Assembly (NCBI GenBank): GCA_028290685.1
Contig: JAQGJI010000077.1
Span: 1-7,164 of the forward strand
Reading direction: 5' to 3'
DNA: 7,164 bases
Origin: Devosia sp.
Lineage (GTDB): Bacteria; Pseudomonadota; Alphaproteobacteria; Rhizobiales; Devosiaceae
Shown: piece by piece, positions 1-5,685 of the stretch
How positions within the stretch are numbered: position 1 is the first letter of the stretch
Layout: the number at the start of each line of letters is the position of its first letter
Program-made: the position numbers and the translations under genes
Notes under the pieces: model-generated
Told to the model about the DNA's origin: nothing
The model's input: only the letters and a program-made list of their open reading frames with translations
Database searches by the model: none

Positions 1-1316
1 GCCGTTGTTTCCAAAATCACCGGCCGGTCCACCGGGGCATTGAGCACATCGGCCAGAAACTGCATGGTCCAGTCCGACGCCACCATGCCCCCATCGACCC
101 TGAGCACCGTCTCCCCGCCGCCCGTCCAGTCCTTGTGCATGGCATCCAGCAGATCCAGCGTCTGGTAGCACACCGCCTCCAGCGCCGCCCGGGCGATCTC
201 TGCCGGTCCCGAATTGCGGGTCAGCCCATAAATGGCGCCGCGCGCTTCCGCATCCCACCAGGGTGCGCCGAGCCCCACGAAAGCGGGCACCATGTAAACG
301 TTCTGGCTGGGGTCGGCGGTTCTGGCGAGCGGTCCGGTTTCGCTGGCGTGCCTGACCAGCTTGAGCCCGTCGCGAATCCATTGCACCGCTGCGCCCGCGA
401 TAAAGATCGACCCTTCCAGCGCATAGCAGGTCACTCCGTCCAGCCGGTACGCGATCGTCGTCAGCAGCCGGTTCTGGCTGCGCACCATGTCGGCGCCCGT
501 GTTGAGCAGCGCAAAACAGCCCGTGCCATAGGTGGATTTCAACATCCCCGGCGCAAAGCAGGCCTGCCCGATGGTCGCCGCATGCTGGTCACCGGCGACC
601 CCCAGTATGGGTATTGCCGCTCCGAGCACCGCCTCGTCCGTTACCCCGAAATCATCGGCGCAGTCCTTGACCTCGGGCAGCAGCGCCGCCGGCACATCGA
701 ACAGCGCCAGCAGGTCTGCATCCCACTGGTTGGTGCCGATGTCGAACAGCAGCGTGCGCCCGGCATTGGTGGCGTCGGTCACATGGCGTTTGCCCCCGGT
801 CAGCCGCCAGATCAGGAAGCTGTCCACCGTGCCGAACGCAAGTTCACCCTTGCGGGCCTGATCGCGCGCGCCCGGCACATTGTCGAGCAGCCATTTGATC
901 TTGGTGCCGGCAAAGTAGGGGTCCAGCAACAGCCCGGTTTTTTCGGTGACTGCCGCCTCATGCCCCGCAGCCTTGAGTTCCGCGCAATAGGCGGCGGTGC
1001 GCCGATCCTGCCACACGATGGCATTGTGGATCGGCTTGCCGGTCTGGCGATCCCAGATGATCGTGGTCTCGCGCTGGTTGGTGATGCCGATCGCCGCGAT
1101 CTCGCGCGCCTCGATCCCGGCATTGGCCAGTGCGGTCCTGACGGCCCAGATCACACTGTCCCAGATGTCCTGCGGGTCATGTTCCACCCAGCCATCGTGT
1201 GGAAAATGCTGGGCAAACTCCTTCTGCCCCGATCCGGCGATGGTGCGGTCCTTGCCGAACACGATGGCTCGGCTCGACGTCGTTCCCTGATCGATCGCCA
1301 GGATGTAGCCGCTCAT
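1..1316 (-). CDS. glpK: Glycerol kinase, C-terminus cut by window edge
   Basis: Cytoplasmic kinase that phosphorylates glycerol with ATP to sn-glycerol-3-phosphate, the entry step of glycerol catabolism. The frame is open from the ATG at 1316 to the left edge, giving 438 residues; E. coli GlpK is about 500, so roughly 60 C-terminal residues are missing. FGGY-kinase features read by eye: the N-terminal phosphate-binding loop IDQGTTSSRA (residues 8-17), the glycerol-binding stretch GITNQRETT (77-85), DPYFAGTK (132-139), the catalytic-Asp motif GVAGDQHAA (239-247, Asp243), STYGTGCF, and LRVDGGMVASDW near the visible end. The resemblance to E. coli GlpK is high throughout, with no frameshift. The start codon overlaps the glpD stop (ATGA), so glpK is second in a glpD-glpK operon, probably translationally coupled. 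Its immediate product is the GlpD substrate. Identification is very secure. Confidence 0.97.
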   Translation of the reverse strand, partial: MSGYILAIDQGTTSSRAIVFGKDRTIAGSGQKEFAQHFPHDGWVEHDPQDIWDSVIWAVRTALANAGIEAREIAAIGITNQRETTIIWDRQTGKPIHNAIVWQDRRTAAYCAELKAAGHEAAVTEKTGLLLDPYFAGTKIKWLLDNVPGARDQARKGELAFGTVDSFLIWRLTGGKRHVTDATNAGRTLLFDIGTNQWDADLLALFDVPAALLPEVKDCADDFGVTDEAVLGAAIPILGVAGDQHAATIGQACFAPGMLKSTYGTGCFALLNTGADMVRSQNRLLTTIAYRLDGVTCYALEGSIFIAGAAVQWIRDGLKLVRHASETGPLARTADPSQNVYMVPAFVGLGAPWWDAEARGAIYGLTRNSGPAEIARAALEAVCYQTLDLLDAMHKDWTGGGETVLRVDGGMVASDWTMQFLADVLNAPVDRPVILETT

Positions 1317-2812
1317 GACACGGTTTCCCCCATGTACTCCTGCAGCGCCGCAACGCCCTGCGCGCCGACCCGCAAGCCCAGCTTGGTGCGCCGCCACAGC
1401 ACGTCCTCGGCGGTTCGCGCCCATTCCTGGGCCACCAGATAATCCACTTCGGAGCGATACAGATCCGCCCCGAAATGTTGCCCCAGATCGCCGATCTGCT
1501 GGGCGTTGCCCAAAATCACCCGCGCCTTGGTGCCGTAAAGCCGCATCAGGCGCCGCGTCAGCGTCGCCGGAAGCCCGGCATAGTCCTTGTGCAACCGGCG
1601 TGCTTCGGCCTCGAACGCCAGCGGCTCGAATTCACCGCCCGGCAGCTTGCTCAGCTTGGTCCAGGCATTTCCCTTCTTGCCCAGCACGCCCTCGATCTTT
1701 TCCAGCACCGATTCCGCCAGCCGCCGCGATGTCGTCAGCTTGCCCCCGAACACATTCACCGCTGCCCCGCTTTGGGCGTCCCCGTCCACCTTGAGCACGT
1801 AGTCGCGCGTTGCTTCCTGGGCGGCGCTCGCCCCGTCGTCAAACAGCGGCCGCACCCCGGAATAGCTCCAGTGGATTTGGTCGCGCGTTACCGGCCTGGC
1901 GAAATACTCGCTGGCCGCCGACAGCAGATAGTCGGTCTCGCCCTCCGAGATGGCCACGCCGCGCGGATCGCCGGTGAAATCCTCATCGGTCGTGCCGATC
2001 AGGGTAAAATCCCCCTCATAGGGAATGGCAAAGATGATCCGTCCATCGGCATTCTGGAAAATATAGCATCGGTCGTGGTCATAGAGCTTGTGCACCACGA
2101 TGTGGCTACCCTTGACCAGCCGCACATTGTGCGCGCCATTCTTGCCCATCGCCCCGGTGATCACCTCGTCCACCCAGGGTCCTGCGGCATTGACCACGAG
2201 TTTGGCGCGAACTGTTTGCCGCCCCGCCTGGCCGTCCAGCGCCAGGATCCATCCGCCGTCTTGCCGCCGGGCGCTTGTTACCTTGGTGCGCACATGGATG
2301 GCGGCGCCCTTGTTGGCGGCATCGCGCGCATTGAGCACCACGAAGCGGGAATCCTCCACCCAGCAATCGGAATATTCAAACCCCAGCCGAAAGCCTGGCT
2401 TGAGCGGCTGTCCCGTAACGTGCTGGGTCAGGTTCAGCGTCTTGGTAGGGGGCAGCAGGCGCCGTCCGCCCATGTAGTCATACATGGCCAGGCCCGCCCG
2501 CAGCACCACGGCCGGGCGCAGGCCCTTGTGATGGGGCAGGACGAACCGGAGCGGCCAGATGATATGGGGCGCCGTGGCCCACAACACTTCGCGCTCGGCC
2601 AGCGCCTCATGCACCAGGCGGAACTCGTAATGCTCCAGATAACGCAAGCCCCCATGCACCAGCTTGGTTGCTGCCGATGATGTGCCCGAGGCCAGATCGT
2701 TCATCTCGGCCAACGCCACGCTATAGCCGCGTCCCACTGCGTCGCGGGCAATGCTGGCCCCGTTGACACCCCCGCCAATAACGAAAATATCAACGCTGTC
2801 GGTGGTGGCCAT
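1313..2812 (-). CDS. glpD: Aerobic glycerol-3-phosphate dehydrogenase, FAD-dependent
   Basis: Membrane-associated flavoenzyme oxidising sn-glycerol-3-phosphate to dihydroxyacetone phosphate and passing electrons to the quinone pool. The 499-residue length matches E. coli GlpD (about 501). Visible features: the FAD dinucleotide fold VIGGGVNGASIARDA (residues 11-25) ending in GRG; SSAATKLVHGGLRYLE (45-60), typical of the family; LVVNAAGPWVD (205-215); SGVRPL with Arg321 and GGKLTT with Lys358, equivalent to conserved active-site residues of the E. coli enzyme; and the C-terminal domain motif EWARTAEDVLWRRTKLGL (463-480). The start at 2812 is chosen over an upstream in-frame start at 2908 because the FAD fold follows at once and an AAGGAGT ribosome site lies 8 bases upstream. 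After GGKLTT the family usually has Tyr-Arg; here it is Ser-Arg. The gene is first in an operon with glpK, the stop overlapping the glpK start by 4 bases. Confidence 0.97.
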   Translation of the reverse strand: MATTDSVDIFVIGGGVNGASIARDAVGRGYSVALAEMNDLASGTSSAATKLVHGGLRYLEHYEFRLVHEALAEREVLWATAPHIIWPLRFVLPHHKGLRPAVVLRAGLAMYDYMGGRRLLPPTKTLNLTQHVTGQPLKPGFRLGFEYSDCWVEDSRFVVLNARDAANKGAAIHVRTKVTSARRQDGGWILALDGQAGRQTVRAKLVVNAAGPWVDEVITGAMGKNGAHNVRLVKGSHIVVHKLYDHDRCYIFQNADGRIIFAIPYEGDFTLIGTTDEDFTGDPRGVAISEGETDYLLSAASEYFARPVTRDQIHWSYSGVRPLFDDGASAAQEATRDYVLKVDGDAQSGAAVNVFGGKLTTSRRLAESVLEKIEGVLGKKGNAWTKLSKLPGGEFEPLAFEAEARRLHKDYAGLPATLTRRLMRLYGTKARVILGNAQQIGDLGQHFGADLYRSEVDYLVAQEWARTAEDVLWRRTKLGLRVGAQGVAALQEYMGETVS

Positions 2813-2820
2813 GCACAACA

Positions 2821-2827
2821 ACTCCTT
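2821..2827 (-). promoter_or_regulatory. Ribosome binding site of glpD
   Basis: On the minus strand this reads AAGGAGT, a near-perfect Shine-Dalgarno sequence, 8 bases before the ATG at 2812. It decides the start of glpD and argues against the 32-residue upstream extension that the open frame would allow. Confidence 0.85.
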
Positions 2828-2830
2828 CTT

Positions 2831-2881
2831 TTGATTTCGTTTGTAAGCGATTGAGTTTCGTTTTGAAAGTTTGATGTTTCG
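2831..2881. promoter_or_regulatory. Three direct repeats, candidate GlpR/DeoR-type operator
   Basis: On the plus strand three copies of a TTGA(N0-2)TTTCG element occur: TTGATTTCG at 2831-2839, TTGAGTTTCG at 2851-2860 and TTGATGTTTCG at 2871-2881. The TTGA parts are exactly 20 bases apart and the TTTCG parts 21 bases apart, close to two helical turns, so all three face the same side of the helix. They sit in the leader just upstream of the glpD ribosome site. DeoR-family repressors, including GlpR of glycerol-3-phosphate regulons, bind repeated sites of this general layout. That GlpR is the binder here is inference; no regulator gene is in the window. Confidence 0.55.
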
Positions 2882-2901
2882 GCTCGGTACAATCCGGTAA
2901 A
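2874..2901 (-). promoter_or_regulatory. Weak candidate sigma-70 promoter for glpD-glpK
   Basis: On the minus strand TTTACC (2896-2901) and AAACAT (2874-2879) are separated by 16 bases, giving a 4/6 match to the -35 and a 3/6 match to the -10, with the key A at position 2 and T at position 6 of the -10 kept. Transcription would start near 2867 and leave a leader of about 55 bases. The -10 lies in the outermost of the three direct repeats, which would suit repression by occlusion. The match is modest and other placements are possible. Confidence 0.25.
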
Positions 2902-2906
2902 CTACC
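2896..2906. repeat. Short perfect inverted repeat in the divergent intergenic region
   Basis: GGTA-AAC-TACC is a perfect 4+4 palindrome with a 3-base centre, between the divergent glpD and AEC transporter genes. It could be an operator half-site pair for a regulator of either gene, but it is short and may be chance. Besides this and the glpD repeats, the 157-base intergenic region (2813-2969) also has an 8-base palindrome CCGATCGG at 2931-2938, and TTGACC at 2921-2926 could be a -35 for the transporter but lacks a good -10. Confidence 0.25.
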
Positions 2907-2969
2907 ATACAAGATAGTCATTGACCTGGTCCGATCGGCTGTTTAGGGCAGGGGGCACTTGTCGCGGCG

Positions 2970-3920
2970 GTGGATTTTTCGGCCATGTTCGCCATCTTCA
3001 ATATCATCGCCCCGATTTTCGCGTTGATGGCCTTTGGCTATGGCGCCGTGCGGTTTCGCCTGTTTCCCGCCGACGGCATCAAGAGCCTGATAGCGTTCGT
3101 CAACAATTTCGCCACGCCCTGCCTGCTATTTCATTCGCTGCTCACCAGCGATCTGCGCACGGCCTTCAATCTGGCTATTATCGGGCCGTTCTATCTGGGG
3201 GCGCTGGTCTGCTTCGTCGCCGGCATCCTCATTGCCATAAGATTTTTCGGCAATACGCCTGGCGTCGCTGTATCGGTTGGATTTTCCGGCACGTTCAGCA
3301 ATACCGTGCTGGTCGGCCTGCCGATCATGGCGCGCGCTTACGGTCCCGAATCACTGCCGGTGACGCTGTCCATTATCGGCCTGCACGGCGCAATCCTTTT
3401 GACCTCGGCCATGGTCACCATGGAACTGGTGCGCCGCGACGGCCAGCCCCTGGGCAAGACGCTGTTGGTCGCTGCCCGGCGCGTCCTGTCCAACCCGCTC
3501 ATCTGGGGCATTATCGCCGGCATGATCGGCTATTTTTCCGGGCTGCAGCTCATCGAACCCGTCGAAGCCTTCTTCGTCATGATGAGTGCAGCCGTTGTCC
3601 CCGCTGCGCTGTTCGGAATTGGCGGCGCGCTTAACGAATACAAGCTGTCGGAAAACTGGAAGCAGGCGCTTGTCGCCTCGGTCATCAAATTGATCCTGCA
3701 CCCGGCGCTGGCCTATATCATGATGATCTGGATCCTCCACGTTCCCATGGAAATCGCCCGCTACGGCATCCTGCTGTCCGCCATGCCTGCGGGCGTCAAC
3801 GTCTACGTGTTTGCCACCTACTACAATCGCGGCGCCAGCGTCGCCGCCAACACCGTCCTGATCGCCACCATAGCCTCGGCCGTCACGGTTTCGGCCTGGC
3901 TGTTTATCCTGGGTCTTTGA
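2970..3920 (+). CDS. AEC-family permease (auxin efflux carrier / malonate type)
   Basis: Inner-membrane transporter of the AEC family (TC 2.A.69), which carries organic anions such as malonate or malate in bacteria and auxin in plants; the substrate here cannot be told. The 316 residues fit the family (about 300-320). About ten hydrophobic segments fall into two groups of five around a charged central loop (MELVRRDGQPLGK, 151-163). Family landmarks: NNFATPCLLFHSLL (45-58), GTFSNTVLVGLPI (107-119), SNPLIWGIIAG (174-184), and AMPAGVNVYVFATYY (271-285), matching the conserved proline-rich region of the second half. The start taken is GTG 2970, giving MDFSAMF; the ATG at 2985 (MFAIFN) is an alternative. 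The only purine-rich site, AGGGGG at 2950-2955, is rather far (14 bases). An in-frame stop at 2922 excludes a longer form. The gene is divergent from glpD; a role with glycerol is not shown. Confidence 0.88.
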   Translation: MDFSAMFAIFNIIAPIFALMAFGYGAVRFRLFPADGIKSLIAFVNNFATPCLLFHSLLTSDLRTAFNLAIIGPFYLGALVCFVAGILIAIRFFGNTPGVAVSVGFSGTFSNTVLVGLPIMARAYGPESLPVTLSIIGLHGAILLTSAMVTMELVRRDGQPLGKTLLVAARRVLSNPLIWGIIAGMIGYFSGLQLIEPVEAFFVMMSAAVVPAALFGIGGALNEYKLSENWKQALVASVIKLILHPALAYIMMIWILHVPMEIARYGILLSAMPAGVNVYVFATYYNRGASVAANTVLIATIASAVTVSAWLFILGL

Positions 3921-3993
3921 CCGACGGATCGATGACCTGCGGGCCGTGCTGAACTAGACTTCGGCCTCGGCGAGCTTATTTGTTCAGCCGCTG

Positions 3994-4002
3994 TGGTAAA
4001 AT
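3994..4002 (+). promoter_or_regulatory. Candidate extended -10 promoter of the DUF1428 gene
   Basis: TGGTAAAAT fits an extended -10 (TGnTATAAT) with one mismatch in the hexamer. No convincing -35 lies 16-18 bases upstream, as is common for extended -10 promoters. It would start transcription near 4009, some 65 bases before the ATG at 4075. It sits in the 154-base gap after the AEC gene (3921-4074), in which I see no clear hairpin terminator and no other gene. Confidence 0.35.
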
Positions 4003-4064
4003 CCATGGGCGGGCGTGTCGAAAAGCCCCGGGACCGATCGTCGTTCAGGCAGGCAAACCGAATT

Positions 4065-4069
4065 GGAGA
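4065..4069 (+). promoter_or_regulatory. Ribosome binding site of the DUF1428 gene
   Basis: GGAGA lies 5 bases before the ATG at 4075. It supports starting at MSYIEGF rather than at an in-frame GTG at 4015, which would add 20 residues (SKSPGTDRRSG...) with no family resemblance. Confidence 0.7.
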
Positions 4070-4074
4070 CCCCC

Positions 4075-4788
4075 ATGTCCTATATCGAAGGTTTCGTGCT
4101 CGCTGTCCCGGCGGCCAACAAAGACATATATCGTGAACACGCCAGCGCGGCGGTGGCCATGTTCAAGCGCTTGGGCGCCACGCGCATGGTCGAGGGCTGG
4201 GCCGATGATGTGCCCCATGGCAAGCAGACCGATTTTTACCGCGCGACCAGGATTGAAGAGGGCGAAGTGCCGCTGTTTTCCTGGATCGAATATCCCGATC
4301 GGGCGACCCGGGTGAAGGCCGGCGCGCAGATGATGAACGAGCCTGGCCTGGCCGCTTCGATGGACACCATGCCATTCGACGCCGCGCGCATGATCTATGG
4401 TGGCTTTGAAATGCTGCACGACACCGGTGCCAGGGGCAAGCCGGGCTATGTCGAGGGCATGATTTCCCCGGTTCCCCTCGCCAACAAGGACGCCTATCGC
4501 GCCGCCGCCCAGGTGCAGGTGCTGCTTCTGCTGGAGCACGGCGCCCTGCGCGTTGTCGACGCCTGGGGCGATGATGTCCCGGCTGGCCATACCACGGACT
4601 TCCAGCGCGCCGTTGCCAGCCGCGACAACGAGACCATCGGCTTTTCGTTTATCGAGTGGCCATCGAAAGAGACCCGGGACGCCGCGTGGAACAATCTCAT
4701 GCAAGATCCGCGCATGGCGCCCGATTTCGATCTCTACGATTCCCGACGCTCGATCTACGGCGGCTTCCTGCCGATCGTGGACCTCTAG
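4075..4788 (+). CDS. Tandem double-DUF1428 (YbaA-like) protein
   Basis: A 237-residue soluble protein made of two copies of DUF1428, a small domain of about 117 residues (E. coli YbaA type, dimeric alpha/beta-barrel class) with no established function. Copy 1 covers about residues 1-117 and copy 2 about 124-237. Matching parts: YIEGFVLAVPAANKDIY (3-19) with YVEGMISPVPLANKDAY (125-141); GATRMVEGWADDVPHGKQTDF (34-54) with GALRVVDAWGDDVPAGHTTDF (156-176); FSWIEYP (68-74) with FSFIEWP (190-196); RMIYGGF (105-111) with RSIYGGF (225-231). A linker of about ten residues (HDTGARGKPG) joins them. There is no signal peptide or membrane segment. An in-frame duplication that turns a homodimer into one chain is the simple reading. 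The 154-base gap and candidate promoter suggest it is transcribed separately from the AEC gene. Its stop abuts the stop of the convergent gene. Confidence 0.88.
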   Translation: MSYIEGFVLAVPAANKDIYREHASAAVAMFKRLGATRMVEGWADDVPHGKQTDFYRATRIEEGEVPLFSWIEYPDRATRVKAGAQMMNEPGLAASMDTMPFDAARMIYGGFEMLHDTGARGKPGYVEGMISPVPLANKDAYRAAAQVQVLLLLEHGALRVVDAWGDDVPAGHTTDFQRAVASRDNETIGFSFIEWPSKETRDAAWNNLMQDPRMAPDFDLYDSRRSIYGGFLPIVDL

Positions 4789-5685
4789 CTATTCACCGAG
4801 CATCTGGATCGTCACGCCATTGTCCACCACCCCGTCGCTCCCCGGCACGCAGCGCAGCGGTGCGGCTGATATCGCGTCGAGCCCGGCGGCGAGCCGCACA
4901 TGGCGGTCGGTGGGGCACAATTGGAGCATCGCATCAAAGCCGATCCAGCCCAGTTTTTCGTCGAACGCCTCTGCCCAGGCGTGAAAAGCGGCAGGTTCGT
5001 CGTCCTCGCCGGTCAGATACCCTGTCACATAGCGCGCCGGTATTCCCAGCGCCCGCGCCCCGCCGACAAACATGTGCGCGTAGTCGGTGGCGGGCGGCCG
5101 CGGCAGCCGCGCCACAACCTCGTGCCCGGCCTCTTCCCCGACAAGCACTCCGTCCGCGCTGCTCGGGGTCGGCTCCAGCTCCTGGATCTGCGTGCCCTGG
5201 CTCTGGCTCTGCTTGCCCGGGCCTTGGCTTTGCGTTTGGCCTGCCTCGCCGGGGCTGGGCGCGTCCAGCGTTTCACTCACCCGCAGCATCAAGCCGTGGA
5301 GCACGTCGATCCGGCTTTCCTTGCTGCTCCGGAACTTGCCATAAAGCGTCACGGGCACCCGGGTCAGCAGCGTTATCCGTTTAAAGAGCACTGGGACCGG
5401 TTCGCCCCCGGGGCGCCCCAGCACGCCATGGCTGTCGCGCGTGCTCACAACGCCGCTGGCGGTGACGGCCACAGGGCCCTCCGGCTTGTTGCGGTTCACC
5501 AGGTGCACCGTGTTGCCATAGGCGTCAGTGAAGCGGGTGGCTTCATCGAGCCCGGCCATCTCCACAGTCCAGCTTTCTACCGTCTGGGTCGGCCCGCTCT
5601 GGGGCGTCAGCAGCACCTGCACCACCAGATGGCCCGTGCCCGGTGGCGGAAAAATGCTCAGGCTGTGGCGGATGGCGATACGCAT
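4789..5685 (-). CDS. Transglutaminase-like protein lacking the catalytic cysteine
   Basis: COG1305-type protein, 298 residues, with the N-terminal beta domain common to this branch (residues about 1-110; VVQVLLTPQSGPTQTVESW, then FTDAYGNTVHLV) and a C-terminal papain-like transglutaminase core. The core shows TDYAHMFVGGARALGIPARYVTGYL (200-224), FHAWAEAF with His235, and GWIGFDAM with Asp251. The Cys that normally stands two residues before the conserved Asp (C-x-D-x-A-H) is Ala199, codon GCC. A hydrophilic stretch of about 50 residues (141-195), with Q/S-rich QTQSQGPGKQSQSQGTQIQ at 150-168, replaces the usual short helix-loop before this site. It is therefore probably not a cysteine protease or transglutaminase; binding or scaffolding of substrate is possible. 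The start overlaps the alpha-E stop by one base (TGATG), so it is the third gene of the cluster and is probably translationally coupled. Confidence 0.88.
   Translation of the reverse strand: MRIAIRHSLSIFPPPGTGHLVVQVLLTPQSGPTQTVESWTVEMAGLDEATRFTDAYGNTVHLVNRNKPEGPVAVTASGVVSTRDSHGVLGRPGGEPVPVLFKRITLLTRVPVTLYGKFRSSKESRIDVLHGLMLRVSETLDAPSPGEAGQTQSQGPGKQSQSQGTQIQELEPTPSSADGVLVGEEAGHEVVARLPRPPATDYAHMFVGGARALGIPARYVTGYLTGEDDEPAAFHAWAEAFDEKLGWIGFDAMLQLCPTDRHVRLAAGLDAISAAPLRCVPGSDGVVDNGVTIQMLGE

Noticed and set aside
135..1442. A 435-codon open frame on the plus strand opposite glpK and the end of glpD.
   Set aside because: It spans the antisense of two well-identified genes and has antisense-like composition; no domain is recognisable.
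1475..2680. A 401-codon open frame on the plus strand opposite glpD.
   Set aside because: It is a mirror frame produced by GC-rich codon bias in glpD. Its translation is rich in Arg, His, Pro and Gln with no recognisable domain, while the minus strand encodes an unmistakable GlpD.
2813..2908. A 32-residue N-terminal extension of glpD from an in-frame start at 2908.
   Set aside because: The extension lies in the AT-richer leader that carries the repeats, and a strong ribosome site directly serves the ATG at 2812, where family homology begins.
2921..3634. A 237-codon frame on the plus strand overlapping the AEC gene in another frame.
   Set aside because: The translation is Arg/His-rich without membrane segments, whereas the frame starting at 2970 gives a textbook AEC permease over the same bases.
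3921..4014. Search for a terminator or small RNA after the AEC gene.
   Set aside because: Local GC-rich words such as CTTCGGCCTCGG do not form a convincing stem followed by a T-run.
5140..5270. Repeated TGGCTCTG-like motifs considered as a minisatellite or CRISPR-like array.
   Set aside because: The units are short, irregular, without spacers, and lie within coding sequence for a Gln/Ser-rich segment.
4656..5384. Long plus-strand frames (4656-5384 and 4900-5691) opposite the transglutaminase-like gene.
   Set aside because: They are Arg/Ala/Pro-rich antisense frames without domains, and the first also crosses the end of the DUF1428 gene.
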